DNA of 64,000 bases, from NCBI GenBank assembly GCA_021325175.1, contig JAJPHS010000052.1:1-64000 (forward strand), in the 5' to 3' direction. The position numbers and the translations under genes were made by a program. Shown here piece after piece: positions 26,107-34,922 of this stretch. A model generated the notes under the pieces. It ran no database searches and had not been told where the DNA came from. It was given only the letters and a program-made list of their open reading frames with translations. Source of the stretch: Terriglobia bacterium (GTDB lineage: Bacteria > Acidobacteriota > Terriglobia > Bryobacterales > Bryobacteraceae). Numbering within the stretch: position 1 is the stretch's first letter; the number at the start of each line of letters is the position of its first letter.

Positions 26107-26844
26107 ATGCATCCAGATACCCATCTGGTGATTCAGCTCCAATCGCTAGATCAGAGAATTGCGGCTCTTGAAAAGGAAGTTGCCGCGCTCCCCAAGCACA
26201 TCGCCGCGATCGAAAAGACCCTCGATTCGCACGTTCGCAAGCTGGAGGCCGATCGCGCGGCGCTGGCGGCCAATCAAAAGGACCGCAAGAAGCACGAAGG
26301 CGACATCCAGATGCACGAGCAGAAGATCTCCAAATTGCGGGATCAGATGCTCGGCGCGAAGACCAACGAGCAGTACCGCGCCTTTCAAAACGAGATCGAG
26401 TACGCGCAGAAGGAAATTCGCAAGGCCGAGGATCGGATTCTCGAACTGATGAGCGAATCCGAGCCGCTGGACCAGAACGTGAAGAAGGCGGAAGCGGCGC
26501 TCAAGGAAGAAAAGCAGCTCGTCGAGCGTGAAAAAAACGCCGCGCGCGAGCGCACCGGCGCCGATCAAGCCCAGCTTGATACGCTTCGCGCCGAACGCGC
26601 GGAAATATACGCGAAACTTCCCCCACCGGTGCAGCACACCTATGAACGCGTGCGCAAAAAATGGCACGGCACGGTCATCGCGGAGGCCGTGGAAGGGCGA
26701 TGCTCGGCGTGCCAGATCGTGATCCGGCCGCAGTTCATGCAGGATTTAAAACGCGGCGATCAGTTGCTTACCTGCGAAAGCTGCGGACGATTCCTTTTCT
26801 ATAACAAGCCGGTGAATGTGGAAGATGTCGCGTCGGTGAGTTAG
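26107..26844 (+). CDS. Coiled-coil protein with C-terminal C4 zinc ribbon (CdsZ/DUF164 type)
   Basis: Start at ATG 26107 ('MHPDTHLVIQLQSLDQRI'), 245 residues. Residues 10-180 are a long antiparallel coiled coil rich in Glu, Lys and Ala. The C-terminus is a zinc ribbon with two pairs, 'GRCSACQIVIRP' and 'TCESCGRFLFYN'. The family (C4-type zinc ribbon, DUF164) is widespread and linked to membrane-associated or secretion systems in a few bacteria, with no general enzymatic role known. Followed at 43 bases by the fused lptFG gene on the same strand. Confidence 0.88.
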   Translation: MHPDTHLVIQLQSLDQRIAALEKEVAALPKHIAAIEKTLDSHVRKLEADRAALAANQKDRKKHEGDIQMHEQKISKLRDQMLGAKTNEQYRAFQNEIEYAQKEIRKAEDRILELMSESEPLDQNVKKAEAALKEEKQLVEREKNAARERTGADQAQLDTLRAERAEIYAKLPPPVQHTYERVRKKWHGTVIAEAVEGRCSACQIVIRPQFMQDLKRGDQLLTCESCGRFLFYNKPVNVEDVASVS

Positions 26845-26887
26845 CGCAATGGGCAGCGCGCGAACCGGGTAGCATGGAAGAGTAGTC

Positions 26888-29251
26888 ATGCGACTGCTCA
26901 GCCGGACGATCTTTCGCGACATTTTTGTCGCCTCCCTCCTCGGCACGGTTTTATTCACCTTCGTGCTGTTTTTGCAGCGCACGCGGCCGCTGTTTGAGTT
27001 GATGGTGCGATCCACCGGATCGTTTTCCTCGGTGGCCTGTCTGTTCGCGCTGGTGCTGCCGCAATCCATGCCGCTGACCATTCCGCTGGGCGTGCTGGTG
27101 GGCACGCTGATCACGCTGAGCCGCATGTCGGCCGACGGCGAGATCACCGCCATGCGCGCTGCCGGCGTCCCCGGGCGAAGCGTCGCGCCGCCGATTTTTC
27201 TGTTCAGCCTTCTGGGCATGATCGCGTGCGCCGCCGCGTCGCTGTGGCTCACGCCGTGGTCGATTCGCGAATTTTATAAAGTCGAAAACCAGGTGATCCA
27301 GCACGAGCTGACTGCCGATATCGAGCCGCGCGTTTTCGAAGAGCAGTTTCCGAACACGATTCTTTACGTAAGCGACATCACCGCCGGGCAGGCGGCGCGA
27401 TTGAAGCGCGTGTTTATGGCCGATATCACGCCGCCGGATCAGCGCAAACCGGGCGCGGCGGATCGCGGCGATACTCCGCGCATCACGCTCGCCTCCGATG
27501 CCGTCGCCGTTCCCGATATCCGGGAGAATCGGATCACTCTCGCGCTGCGCAACGGCACCAGTTACGAAACCGATAAGGAAAACAATTATCACGTCTCCGG
27601 CGCTCCCACCGGCGAACAGGGCCTGGAGGCGCAGCGCGCGCAGGGCGTGAGCAATTCGCATCCCTCAACCGAGATCGATACTGTTCCTCTGTATCGCGAG
27701 GCCTACCATAATAAGACGATCGATTCCGATCAGCGTTTATCGGACCGAATCGAGCTCCATCAGCGGCTGGCGCTGCCGCTCGCTTGTATTTTGCTGGCGA
27801 TGGCGGGCGTGCCGCTCGGGATCACGTCGCGGCGCGCGGGCAAGTCGTCGGCCGTGGTGCTGACGGTGGTGATCGCGTTTGTTTATTACATCGGCCTGAT
27901 CGGCTGCATCGGTCTGGCGCGGTCCGGACGGCTTCGGCCGGAGATCGGGCTGTGGATTCCCGATTCGGTGTTCGCGATTTTCGCATCGGTGATGATCATT
28001 CGCCTGGAAGCCCCCGGCGATCGCGATTTTGTGGGACGCGTTCTGGCGCTGTTCCGCGGGATCGCGAAGACGCCGCATCGCACCCGCCAGCGCGTGCTGG
28101 ACCGCATCGAGCCGCGCGCCTGGCTGTGGCGGATCCCCATGCTGCCGCAGGTGGTCGATGCCTACGTGCTCGCCACGTTTCTTTTTTATCTGGTCCTGTG
28201 GATCACCAGCTTCGTCCTCATCTTTCACGTGTTCACGTTCTTTGAGCTGCTGAGCGACATCGTCAAAAATCACCCGCCGATGTCGCACGTGCTCAGCTAC
28301 CATTTTTTCCTGACCCCGCTGCTGGTCTACAATTTCACGCCCGTGGCCGTTCTGGGATCGGTGCTGGTGGCCTTTGGCGTCTTATCCAAGCACAACGAAA
28401 TTACCGCGTTCAAGGCTTGCGGCATCAGCGTCTATCGTCTTGCAGTTCCGATCCTGATCGCCGGATTTTTCCTGAGCGGGGGATTGTTCGCCTTCGATCA
28501 TTACTGGGTTCCCGAAGCGGACCGGCGGCAGGACGCGCTGCGCGCCGAGATTCGCGGCAAGCCTCCGCAGACCTATCTGCGGCCGGATCACAAATGGATC
28601 TACGGCAAGCACGACCGTGTCTTCTACTACAAATATTTCGATGCCGCCACCGACGTGATGCTCGACCTCAACGTGTACGAGATCGATCCGCAATATTTCC
28701 GCCTGAAGCGCCACATTTGGGCGGAGCGCGCGCGATGGGAGCCGTCGCTCTCCGCCTGGGTTTTTCAAAACGGATGGAGCCGCGACATGGATGCCTCCTG
28801 CATCGCCTGCCCGCCGAAACGATACGACAGCTTCGCCGGCGGCACGCGCGTTTTTCATGAACTCGAGGAAGACCCGCACTGGTTTTTGCAGGAGGAAAAA
28901 CAGGCGCGCCAGATGAATTTCGAGGAGCTGAAAACCTATATCGCGCAGTTGAAGCAGAGCGGCTTCAACACGATTCCACTGCAAGTCGAATGGAACGAAA
29001 AATTCTCGCAGCCGTTGTTCGCGCTGATTATGGCGATCGTGGCCGTGCCGTTCGCGTTTCTTGCCGGCAACCGCGGCGCGATGGCCGGCGTCGGATTGAG
29101 CCTTGGCGTGGCCATCGCCTATTGGTCCATCGGCCAGTTGTTTTCGCAGATCGGAAATTTGAACGAATTGCCGCCGGCCGTGGCGGCTTGGTCGCCGGAC
29201 GTGATCTTTTCGCTCGCCGGATTGTATTTTTTAGCGCGGATGCGAACCTGA
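26888..29251 (+). CDS. Fused LptF-LptG LPS export permease
   Basis: 787 residues, twice the length of one LptF or LptG (about 360). Residues 1-380 have the LptF layout: '[32 protein letters not shown]', '[15 protein letters not shown]', a periplasmic beta-jellyroll region, and '[17 protein letters not shown]'. A linker (about 375-410) leads to a second copy with LptG traits: '[17 protein letters not shown]', '[22 protein letters not shown]', periplasmic region, and '[23 protein letters not shown]'. So one polypeptide could supply the whole transmembrane heterodimer acting with LptB. No stop or frameshift at the junction. Periplasmic domain of half 2 carries '[14 protein letters not shown]', an unusual CxxC. 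Confidence 0.9.
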   Translation: MRLLSRTIFRDIFVASLLGTVLFTFVLFLQRTRPLFELMVRSTGSFSSVACLFALVLPQSMPLTIPLGVLVGTLITLSRMSADGEITAMRAAGVPGRSVAPPIFLFSLLGMIACAAASLWLTPWSIREFYKVENQVIQHELTADIEPRVFEEQFPNTILYVSDITAGQAARLKRVFMADITPPDQRKPGAADRGDTPRITLASDAVAVPDIRENRITLALRNGTSYETDKENNYHVSGAPTGEQGLEAQRAQGVSNSHPSTEIDTVPLYREAYHNKTIDSDQRLSDRIELHQRLALPLACILLAMAGVPLGITSRRAGKSSAVVLTVVIAFVYYIGLIGCIGLARSGRLRPEIGLWIPDSVFAIFASVMIIRLEAPGDRDFVGRVLALFRGIAKTPHRTRQRVLDRIEPRAWLWRIPMLPQVVDAYVLATFLFYLVLWITSFVLIFHVFTFFELLSDIVKNHPPMSHVLSYHFFLTPLLVYNFTPVAVLGSVLVAFGVLSKHNEITAFKACGISVYRLAVPILIAGFFLSGGLFAFDHYWVPEADRRQDALRAEIRGKPPQTYLRPDHKWIYGKHDRVFYYKYFDAATDVMLDLNVYEIDPQYFRLKRHIWAERARWEPSLSAWVFQNGWSRDMDASCIACPPKRYDSFAGGTRVFHELEEDPHWFLQEEKQARQMNFEELKTYIAQLKQSGFNTIPLQVEWNEKFSQPLFALIMAIVAVPFAFLAGNRGAMAGVGLSLGVAIAYWSIGQLFSQIGNLNELPPAVAAWSPDVIFSLAGLYFLARMRT

Positions 29252-29285
29252 TGCGGACCGCGCAACAAAGAAACGAGGAGCCGCA

Positions 29286-30293
29286 ATGAAGGCGTGCGTT
29301 GTTTCCTCGCGGGGGCCCATCGAAACCAATCCGCTGCGCTCCATCGACGTCCCCAAGCCTGAGCCAGGCTCCCATGAGGTGCTGATCAAGGTTCACGCCT
29401 GCGGCGTTTGCCGCACGGATCTGCATGTGATCGAAGGCGAATTGCCGGTGCTCAAATCTCCGCTGATTCCCGGACATCAGATCGTGGGAGTGGTGGAGCG
29501 ATGCGGCGCCCGGGCTCGCCGGTTCGCGCCCGGCGCGCGCGTGGGCGTGCCGTGGCTTCATTCGACCGACGGAACCTGCAAGTTCTGCCGTGCGGGAAAA
29601 GAGAATCTGTGCCCGGCGGCGACGTTCACCGGCCACACCGTGGATGGAGGCTACGCCGAATACGCCGTCGCGCCGGAGGCGTTTGTGTATCGCATTCCGG
29701 ACGGCTTCCCCGATCTGCACGCGGCGCCGCTGCTGTGCGCCGGCATCATCGGATTTCGCTGCCTGCGCGTTTCCGGAATCGAGCCCGGCGGAACGCTCGG
29801 GCTGTACGGCTTCGGCGCGGCCGCGCATGTCGCGATTCAGGTGGCGCGATATTGGGGCGTCCGCGTGCTCGCCTTCACGCGCGACGTCCGGCATCAAAAA
29901 TTAGCCCTGGAATTAGGCGCCGTCTGGGCCGGCGGCGGCGAGGAGGAATCGCCCGAAAAACTGGACGCCGCGATTTTATTCGCGCCCGCCGGCGAGCTGG
30001 TTCCCGCGGCCCTGCGCAACCTGGATCGCGGCGGCGTAGTGGTGGCGGGCGGGATCCACATGAGCCCGATCCCGCAAATGCCCTACGATCTTCTCTACTG
30101 GGAGCGCGTGGTCCGCAGCGTGGCCAACAATACCCGCAAGGACGGCGAGGATTTTCTCGAGCTGGCCGCGAAAATCCCGGTACACACCCAGACCGAGACA
30201 TTCCCGCTCGATCAGGCCAACGCCGCGCTGAATGCGCTGAAGCACGATGCGATCCGCGGCGCCGCCGTGCTCACGATCTCCAACGAATTATGA
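29286..30293 (+). CDS. Zinc-dependent alcohol dehydrogenase family protein
   Basis: 335 residues, MDR superfamily. Catalytic-zinc Cys/His in '[11 protein letters not shown]' and 'PGHQIVGVV', NAD(P)-fold '[21 protein letters not shown]'. In the structural zinc loop '[15 protein letters not shown]' the first of the four cysteines is Asp, so the site has three Cys plus Asp, if it binds zinc at all. The N-terminal and '[13 protein letters not shown]' segments are like bacterial AdhA-type enzymes. Its stop overlaps the ATG of the small beta-carbonic-anhydrase-like gene (ATGA). Substrate not known. Confidence 0.9.
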   Translation: MKACVVSSRGPIETNPLRSIDVPKPEPGSHEVLIKVHACGVCRTDLHVIEGELPVLKSPLIPGHQIVGVVERCGARARRFAPGARVGVPWLHSTDGTCKFCRAGKENLCPAATFTGHTVDGGYAEYAVAPEAFVYRIPDGFPDLHAAPLLCAGIIGFRCLRVSGIEPGGTLGLYGFGAAAHVAIQVARYWGVRVLAFTRDVRHQKLALELGAVWAGGGEEESPEKLDAAILFAPAGELVPAALRNLDRGGVVVAGGIHMSPIPQMPYDLLYWERVVRSVANNTRKDGEDFLELAAKIPVHTQTETFPLDQANAALNALKHDAIRGAAVLTISNEL

Positions 30294-30751
30294 AAAAAGT
30301 CTTCCACTTCGACGCGCCGCGCGAAAGATACACGTGCGACGCCGCTGTCGTCTGGTGTTTCGATCATCGCTTCAATAACGGATTCACGGAATTTCTCCAG
30401 AAGAAAGGAGTCGAGTTTCCGGACCCGATCAAAATCGCCGGCGGGGCGAAGTCGCTGGCTTCGCCCGAAAACGAAGCGGAGCGCGAGTTCGTCCTGGAAC
30501 AGATCCGCAAATCGATCCGGCTGCATCAGACCAAACGCGTCATCCTGAAGGTCCACTCCGATTGCGGAGCCTACGGTGGCCTGGAAGCCTTCGGCAACGA
30601 TTGCGCCCTCGAAGCCAAACATCACGAGCAGGAATTGCGGCGCGCCGCGGACTTTTTGCGAAAAACCATTCCGGGAATCGACGTTCACGCCTACTACGTC
30701 GATTTCAGCGGCGTTTGGGAGGTCGAGCTGGGGCCGTCCGTGTCATCATAA
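30290..30751 (+). CDS. Small beta-carbonic-anhydrase-like protein
   Basis: 153 residues; the ORF track shows it only as the tail of a long shadow frame (29408-30751). The start ATG overlaps the ADH stop as ATGA. Zinc-site pattern of beta-carbonic anhydrases is complete: C-x-D-x-R in '[12 protein letters not shown]' and H-x2-C in '[17 protein letters not shown]'. It is shorter than usual enzymes (about 200-220 residues) and lacks the long N-terminal helical arm. Either a minimal carbonic anhydrase or a relative that binds another small molecule. Cytosolic, no signal. Confidence 0.75.
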   Translation: MKKVFHFDAPRERYTCDAAVVWCFDHRFNNGFTEFLQKKGVEFPDPIKIAGGAKSLASPENEAEREFVLEQIRKSIRLHQTKRVILKVHSDCGAYGGLEAFGNDCALEAKHHEQELRRAADFLRKTIPGIDVHAYYVDFSGVWEVELGPSVSS

Positions 30752-30754
30752 AAA

Positions 30755-31987
30755 TTGCTCTCGTCTCCGCTGTTCGCGATTTTTCTGATCGTCGCCGTCG
30801 ACGTGCTCGGGTTGACGATCATGATCCCGCTGCTGCCGTTCTACGCCGAATCGCTCGGCGCGACGGCGACCGAGGTCGGCTGGCTGATCGGCGTGTACGC
30901 GGCCTGCCAGCTTATCTCCGGCCCGCTGCTCGGCCGCGCATCCGATCATACCGGCAGAAAGCCGCTGCTGCTGCTGAGCCAGTGCGGCACGCTCATCGGA
31001 TTTTTAGTGATGGCCTTCGCGCCCTCGCTCTGGGTGGTGTTTCTGGCGCGGATTATCGACGGCTCGACCGCCGGCAATCTTTCGCTCGCGCAAGCCTACA
31101 TCTCCGATGTGACGCGCCCCGAGGACCGGGCGAAATCCTTCGGCATTATCGGTATCGCTTTCGGCATGGGATTCCTGATCGGTCCGGCGATTTCCGGGTA
31201 TCTGGCGAAGTTCGATTATCACTACCCGATTTTCGCCGCCGCGGCGCTGTCCTTCACCAGTATTCTTTCCACGGCGTTTCTGCTGCCGGCGGTGAGAGGC
31301 GGCCGCGCTTCTTCTGATGGGCCGGGCGGGCGGCGGTTGTCGCTGCTGCAATGGGGCGAGTACGCGCGATACTTTCGCGATCCGCGCATCGCGCCGCTGC
31401 TGTACGAATTTCTGAGCTTCGCGCTGGCCTTCGCCATGTTCACCACGGGCTTTCCGTTATATGCGGAGCGGAGGCTGTACTGGCACGGCATGGCGTTCGG
31501 ACCCGAGCAGGTCGGCTTCACCTGGGCTTTCGCCGGCTTCCTGGGGATTTTTCTGCAAGGGCCCGCGCTCGGAAAATTGGTAAAGCGATTTGGCGAAGCG
31601 ACGCTCAATCGCGTCGGCTTCGCCGCCTACGTGACCAGCTACGCGCTGCTGGCGTTCTGCTATTCGATTCCGATGCTGGCCGCCGCGACGGTCGCCTCCG
31701 CGCTCGGCAGCCTGGTTCGGCCGACGCTCACCAGCATGGTCACGCAAGCCGCGCCGCGCCAGGAGCAAGGCGTCGTGCTGGGATTGACGCAATCGCTGAC
31801 GTCCCTCGGCCAGATCGCGGGACCGCCGCTCGCCGGATTCTTGATCCAGCGCGGGCTGCTGACCGGCTGGGGACTGACGGCGTCCGCCATCGTTCTCGCC
31901 GGTTTTCTCATTGCCGCGCGCTACCGCCCGGGCGATCCCGCCCCCTTCGCTCGCTCCGCGGCGCTGGGCCGCGATCAGGTGGATTGA
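30755..31987 (+). CDS. MFS transporter, TetA-like (DHA1 family)
   Basis: 410 residues, twelve hydrophobic segments, TTG start 3 bases after the preceding stop. 'VDVLGLTIMIPLLPFY' in helix 1, the loop 2-3 motif 'GRASDHTGRKPLLL' and 'DGSTAGNLSLAQAYISDVTRPEDRAKSFGIIG' in helix 4-5 identify the drug/H+ antiporter (DHA1) group, including TetA-like proteins. A drug export role is plausible, the substrate is unknown. It forms a tight run with the ADH and carbonic-anhydrase-like genes, which may point to export of a small metabolite. Its end overlaps the UxuA-like gene on the opposite strand by 13 bases. Confidence 0.9.
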   Translation: MLSSPLFAIFLIVAVDVLGLTIMIPLLPFYAESLGATATEVGWLIGVYAACQLISGPLLGRASDHTGRKPLLLLSQCGTLIGFLVMAFAPSLWVVFLARIIDGSTAGNLSLAQAYISDVTRPEDRAKSFGIIGIAFGMGFLIGPAISGYLAKFDYHYPIFAAAALSFTSILSTAFLLPAVRGGRASSDGPGGRRLSLLQWGEYARYFRDPRIAPLLYEFLSFALAFAMFTTGFPLYAERRLYWHGMAFGPEQVGFTWAFAGFLGIFLQGPALGKLVKRFGEATLNRVGFAAYVTSYALLAFCYSIPMLAAATVASALGSLVRPTLTSMVTQAAPRQEQGVVLGLTQSLTSLGQIAGPPLAGFLIQRGLLTGWGLTASAIVLAGFLIAARYRPGDPAPFARSAALGRDQVD

Positions 31988-33039
31988 ATCAGCGCGCGGA
32001 TGTAGCCATAGCAGAAGGCGAACGATTGCAGCCCGTTCGGATCGGCCGCGGCGCGCGGGACATGATCCGGCATCAGCATTCCGGAATAGCCGATCTCTTT
32101 ATAAACTTTGATCGCTTTCACGAAATCGACGTCGCCCTCGTCGGGAAACACTTCCTGAAAATCGTCGCGATGGCCACGAATATTGCGGAAGTGCACGTTG
32201 AAGATCTTCCCGCGCGAGCCGAAGTAGCGGATGACGTCGTAGATTTCGCTGCCGGGATGCTCCAGCATCTCGGAAACGGTTCCCTGGCAGAAGTTGAGAC
32301 CGTGGTAGCGGCTGGGCTTAATCGCGACAAATTTTTTCAGCCCGTCGACCGTGCCGAGCACCCGGACCACGCCTTGATAGCCTTCCGGCGGCATCCCGGG
32401 ATCGTGCGGATGACAGGCCATCTGGATTTTATATTCTTCGGCCACCGGGATGACGCGCTCCAGAAAATAAGTGATGCGCTCCCAGGCGGTATCGGCATCG
32501 ATGCGGCCGGCGCGCGTAAGCGGAGGATCGGGATGCGCGTCCTTCAGCCGCCAGGTAACATAGCTCGCGTCGCCTCGGCCGGGGCTCGGCGCGGTGCGCA
32601 CCACGCCCAGAAGGCTCATGTTGTATTTAATCGACGGAATTCCCGCTTCGGCGCAGTTTCGGATCATCGTTTGCAATTGCTCGATGTCGCGATCGCGCTG
32701 CGGGCTTTGTCCGAGCATGATGGCCGGATGCTTTTCTTTGTCGATGTGGCTCGATTCGAGAAACGGCGGCGCAATGCAATCGAGACTGATCCCGTTTTTC
32801 TCGCAAAGATCGCGCGTGCGCTTCAGCTCTTCGGCCGTGGCATAAAGGCGGTCGCCATCTATTTGGGGATACCCGCAGATGTTCCGCACGCCGTAGCGGG
32901 CGAGATATTTGAGATGCGCGTCGTTGGTCGGCGCCGATTGGCAGCCAAGTTTCGGCTGACCCGGTCTGGCCGCGGCGGCCGGCTCGCCTAACGGCAACGC
33001 GGCAGCGGCGGAGGTGGCGAAAAATCGTCGGCGGTTCAT
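31975..33039 (-). CDS. Tat-exported mannonate-dehydratase (UxuA)-like protein
   Basis: 354 residues. A twin-arginine signal ('MNRRRFFATSAAAALPLG') is followed by a UxuA-type TIM barrel: 'IQMACHPHDPGMPP', 'GLNFCQGTVSEM', 'IFNVHFRNIRGHRDDF', 'EVFPDEGDVDF', 'GMLMPDHVP'. These include the metal ligands Cys and His of mannonate dehydratase. UxuA itself is cytoplasmic, so export is unusual and the substrate may be a different sugar acid. A TATGAT box lies 9 bases before the ATG. No other hexuronate gene is nearby. Confidence 0.8.
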   Translation of the reverse strand: MNRRRFFATSAAAALPLGEPAAAARPGQPKLGCQSAPTNDAHLKYLARYGVRNICGYPQIDGDRLYATAEELKRTRDLCEKNGISLDCIAPPFLESSHIDKEKHPAIMLGQSPQRDRDIEQLQTMIRNCAEAGIPSIKYNMSLLGVVRTAPSPGRGDASYVTWRLKDAHPDPPLTRAGRIDADTAWERITYFLERVIPVAEEYKIQMACHPHDPGMPPEGYQGVVRVLGTVDGLKKFVAIKPSRYHGLNFCQGTVSEMLEHPGSEIYDVIRYFGSRGKIFNVHFRNIRGHRDDFQEVFPDEGDVDFVKAIKVYKEIGYSGMLMPDHVPRAAADPNGLQSFAFCYGYIRALIQST

Positions 33040-33048
33040 GCGGCAACT

Positions 33049-33054
33049 ATCATA
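33049..33054 (-). promoter_or_regulatory. Putative -10 box (TATGAT) for UxuA-like gene
   Basis: Minus-strand TATGAT ends 9 bases before the ATG at 33039. Leaderless-type spacing; no clear -35. Confidence 0.45.
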
Positions 33055-33114
33055 TCCGGTTCAATCCGCCGCTAGAAGGCGGCCGTTCGGATAAGATTTG
33101 ATGCAGGCCAGGAC

Positions 33115-33666
33115 ATGAAGCAAAGGGAACAACTCCGCGAGCGTAAGATCATCGTCTATATCGCGACGAGCGCGGATGGCTATATCGCCCGCCCCGACGG
33201 CGGCATCGACTGGCTCGAACGCCCTCAACCCAGAGGCGGATACGGTATCGCGAATTTCTGGCGGTCCATCGACACCATCCTGTGGGGACGAAAAACTTAC
33301 GATTTCGCGGTGAGCATGGGCGGCGTCGGCATGTACGGCAACGTGAAGCACTACGCGTTTTCGCGCCGGCCTCCCGCCGATCCGCTTCCGGGCGTCCAGT
33401 TTGTTTCCGAGCCGATCCCGGAGTTCGCGGGCAAGCTCCGCGCCGCGCCGGGCAAGAATATTTGGATGATGGGCGGCGCTGGAATCATCGCATCGTTCCT
33501 TGACGCCGGCGCCATCGATGAATTCTCTATCCATGTGATTCCGGTGATGATCGGCGAAGGCATTCCGCTGGTCGCGCCTCGCCACCGGAATATTCCGCTC
33601 GAACTGATCTCCTTGCGCTCCTACGCCGATGGCGTGGTCCACCTGAATTACCGCGTCCAACGCTAG
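33115..33666 (+). CDS. Dihydrofolate-reductase-like (RibD C-terminal family) reductase
   Basis: 183 residues, RibD_C/DHFR-like fold: 'IVYIATSADGYIARPDGGIDWL', 'ILWGRKTYDFAVSMGG' and 'NIWMMGGAGIIASFLDAGAIDEFSIHVIPV'. These NADPH-dependent proteins are common and uncharacterised; this one lacks the deaminase half of RibD and is not near riboflavin genes. True folate reductase activity is doubtful because the usual folate-binding residues are not evident. Transcribed toward the aromatic attenuator region, whose terminator could also end this transcript. Confidence 0.82.
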   Translation: MKQREQLRERKIIVYIATSADGYIARPDGGIDWLERPQPRGGYGIANFWRSIDTILWGRKTYDFAVSMGGVGMYGNVKHYAFSRRPPADPLPGVQFVSEPIPEFAGKLRAAPGKNIWMMGGAGIIASFLDAGAIDEFSIHVIPVMIGEGIPLVAPRHRNIPLELISLRSYADGVVHLNYRVQR

Positions 33667-33681
33667 CGCCACAAAAAATTT

Positions 33682-33709
33682 TTGAGATTGGCGGGCTTTA
33701 TGATATATT
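33682..33709 (+). promoter_or_regulatory. Promoter for aromatic leader and DAHP synthase
   Basis: TTGAGA (33682-33687) and TATATT (33704-33709) are separated by 16 bases. The predicted start, 6-8 bases after the -10 box, coincides with or lies right before the leader ATG at 33718, so the leader peptide would be on a leaderless mRNA. An overlapping TATGAT at 33699 is less well spaced. Confidence 0.55.
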
Positions 33710-33717
33710 GATCTTTC

Positions 33718-33762
33718 ATGTTTGGCGCTCGCCGGTTCTGGTCGTATTACTTTAGCACCTGA
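33718..33762 (+). CDS. Aromatic-rich leader peptide of the DAHP synthase attenuator
   Basis: A 14-codon frame, too short for the ORF track: MFGARRFWSYYFST then TGA. Six residues are aromatic, five of them in the six-codon run F-W-S-Y-Y-F. It sits between a promoter and an intrinsic terminator and directly precedes the first enzyme of aromatic amino acid synthesis. These are the hallmarks of a ribosome-mediated attenuation leader sensing Phe, Tyr and Trp charging. Translation is predicted to start at or near the 5' end of the mRNA, as no ribosome site is visible. Confidence 0.72.
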   Translation: MFGARRFWSYYFST

Positions 33763-33831
33763 ATCGCGCGAGTGGGCTGAACGTTTTTTAGATGAATCCA
33801 ACCCACTCGAAAGAGTGGGTTTTTTGTTTTT
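33728..33831 (+). promoter_or_regulatory. Transcription attenuator (leader segments 1-4) for DAHP synthase
   Basis: Segment 1 CTCGC (33728-33732, inside the leader) can pair with segment 2 GCGAG (33768-33772). Segment 2 also reads GAGTGGG (33770-33776) and pairs perfectly with segment 3 CCCACTC (33802-33808), an antiterminator. Segment 3 pairs alternatively with segment 4 GAGTGGG (33813-33819) as the terminator. A ribosome stalled on the aromatic codons 33736-33753 covers segment 1 but leaves 2 free, favouring 2:3 and read-through; a ribosome reaching the stop codon at 33760 covers 2 and favours termination. The logic is the classical trp/phe attenuator. Confidence 0.72.
33800..33831 (+). terminator. 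Intrinsic terminator upstream of DAHP synthase
   Basis: Perfect 9-bp stem AACCCACTC / GAGTGGGTT with a GAAA tetraloop (33809-33812), followed by TTTTTTGTTTTT. It ends 12 bases before the DAHP synthase ATG, inside the leader rather than after a gene, which marks it as an attenuator terminator. Confidence 0.9.
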
Positions 33832-33842
33832 AGGGGGCTTCC

Positions 33843-34886
33843 ATGATCGTTTCGATGAGGTTGCATGCGACAAAGGAGGAAGTAGACGCGGTGCGGAGAA
33901 GAATTGAAGAGTTCGGCTATAAAGTCCATTCGATTGAGGGCGAAGAAAGGGTGGTAATCGGAGCGGTGGGAATCGGCGACGTGACGCAGTGCCTGGAATC
34001 GTTGGAGGCGATGCCGGGCGTGGAGAAAGCGGTCCGGATTTCAGCGCCTTACAAGTTCGTCAGCCGCGAATTCCGGCCGGCAAAGACGGAAATTCGCGTG
34101 CGCGGGGTGACCTTCGGCGGCGAGGAATTCATCGTGATGGCGGGACCTTGCTCGGTCGAAGGCGAGCGGCAAATTCTTGAAGCGGCGGAAATTGTCGCGC
34201 GCGAGGGCGCCAAATTTCTGCGCGGCGGCGCGTTCAAGCCGCGAACGTCGCCCTACGATTTTCAAGGATTGGCGCTCGAAGGATTGAAGCTGCTCGACAA
34301 GGCGCGGCAGGCGACCGGTTTGGGCATCATCACCGAAGTGATGAGCGACGGCGATGTGGAAATGGTCGCCGAATACGCGGATATTTTGCAAATTGGCGCG
34401 CGAAACATGCAAAATTTCGCGCTTTTGAAGGCTCTTGGGAAATGCCGCCGGCCGGTGCTGCTGAAGCGCGGCATGAGCTCGACCATCAAGGAATTGCTCA
34501 TGAGCGCGGAGTATATCGTGGCGCACGGCAATCCGCAGGTGATGCTGTGCGAGCGTGGAATCCGCACTTTCGAGACCGCGACCCGGAACACGTGCGATCT
34601 CGCCGCGATTGCCGCGCTCGATGAGCTGACGCATCTGCCGTTAATTCTTGATCCGAGCCATGCGACGGGAAAGCGCAGTCTGGTTCCCGCCGTGGCGCGC
34701 GCCGGCGTCGCGATCGGCGCGGATGGATTGCTGGTGGAAGTTCATCCGGCGCCGGAAAAGGCGATGAGCGATGGAGCGCAATCGCTCGATCCCAAGCAGT
34801 TCGCCGCCATGATGCGCGATCTTCAGCCATATATAGAACTGTGGAAAGCGCAACGGGCGCGGCGGCTGGCCGCGCAGGCGATGTGA
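33843..34886 (+). CDS. aroF: 3-deoxy-7-phosphoheptulonate (DAHP) synthase, AroF I-beta type
   Basis: 347 residues. The N-terminal 65 residues are a ferredoxin-like/ACT-like regulatory domain ('[27 protein letters not shown]'), as in the Thermotoga-type enzyme that is feedback-inhibited by Tyr and Phe. The catalytic barrel shows '[13 protein letters not shown]', '[15 protein letters not shown]', '[11 protein letters not shown]', '[11 protein letters not shown]' and '[13 protein letters not shown]', covering the PEP, E4P and metal sites. It makes the first committed step of aromatic synthesis. The ribosome site AGGGGG (33832-33837) begins right after the terminator T-run. Thus it is likely controlled twice: by the allosteric domain and by the leader attenuator. 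pheA lies 10 kb away. Confidence 0.96.
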   Translation: MIVSMRLHATKEEVDAVRRRIEEFGYKVHSIEGEERVVIGAVGIGDVTQCLESLEAMPGVEKAVRISAPYKFVSREFRPAKTEIRVRGVTFGGEEFIVMAGPCSVEGERQILEAAEIVAREGAKFLRGGAFKPRTSPYDFQGLALEGLKLLDKARQATGLGIITEVMSDGDVEMVAEYADILQIGARNMQNFALLKALGKCRRPVLLKRGMSSTIKELLMSAEYIVAHGNPQVMLCERGIRTFETATRNTCDLAAIAALDELTHLPLILDPSHATGKRSLVPAVARAGVAIGADGLLVEVHPAPEKAMSDGAQSLDPKQFAAMMRDLQPYIELWKAQRARRLAAQAM

Positions 34887-34922
34887 TCGTGAGCGGGTTA
34901 TCATAGCCAATTGATCCCGGAA

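Noticed and set aside
29408-30751. 447-codon ORF as a single gene
   Set aside because: Its first 290 codons run in another frame through the alcohol dehydrogenase; only the last 153 codons (from 30290) are a real gene.
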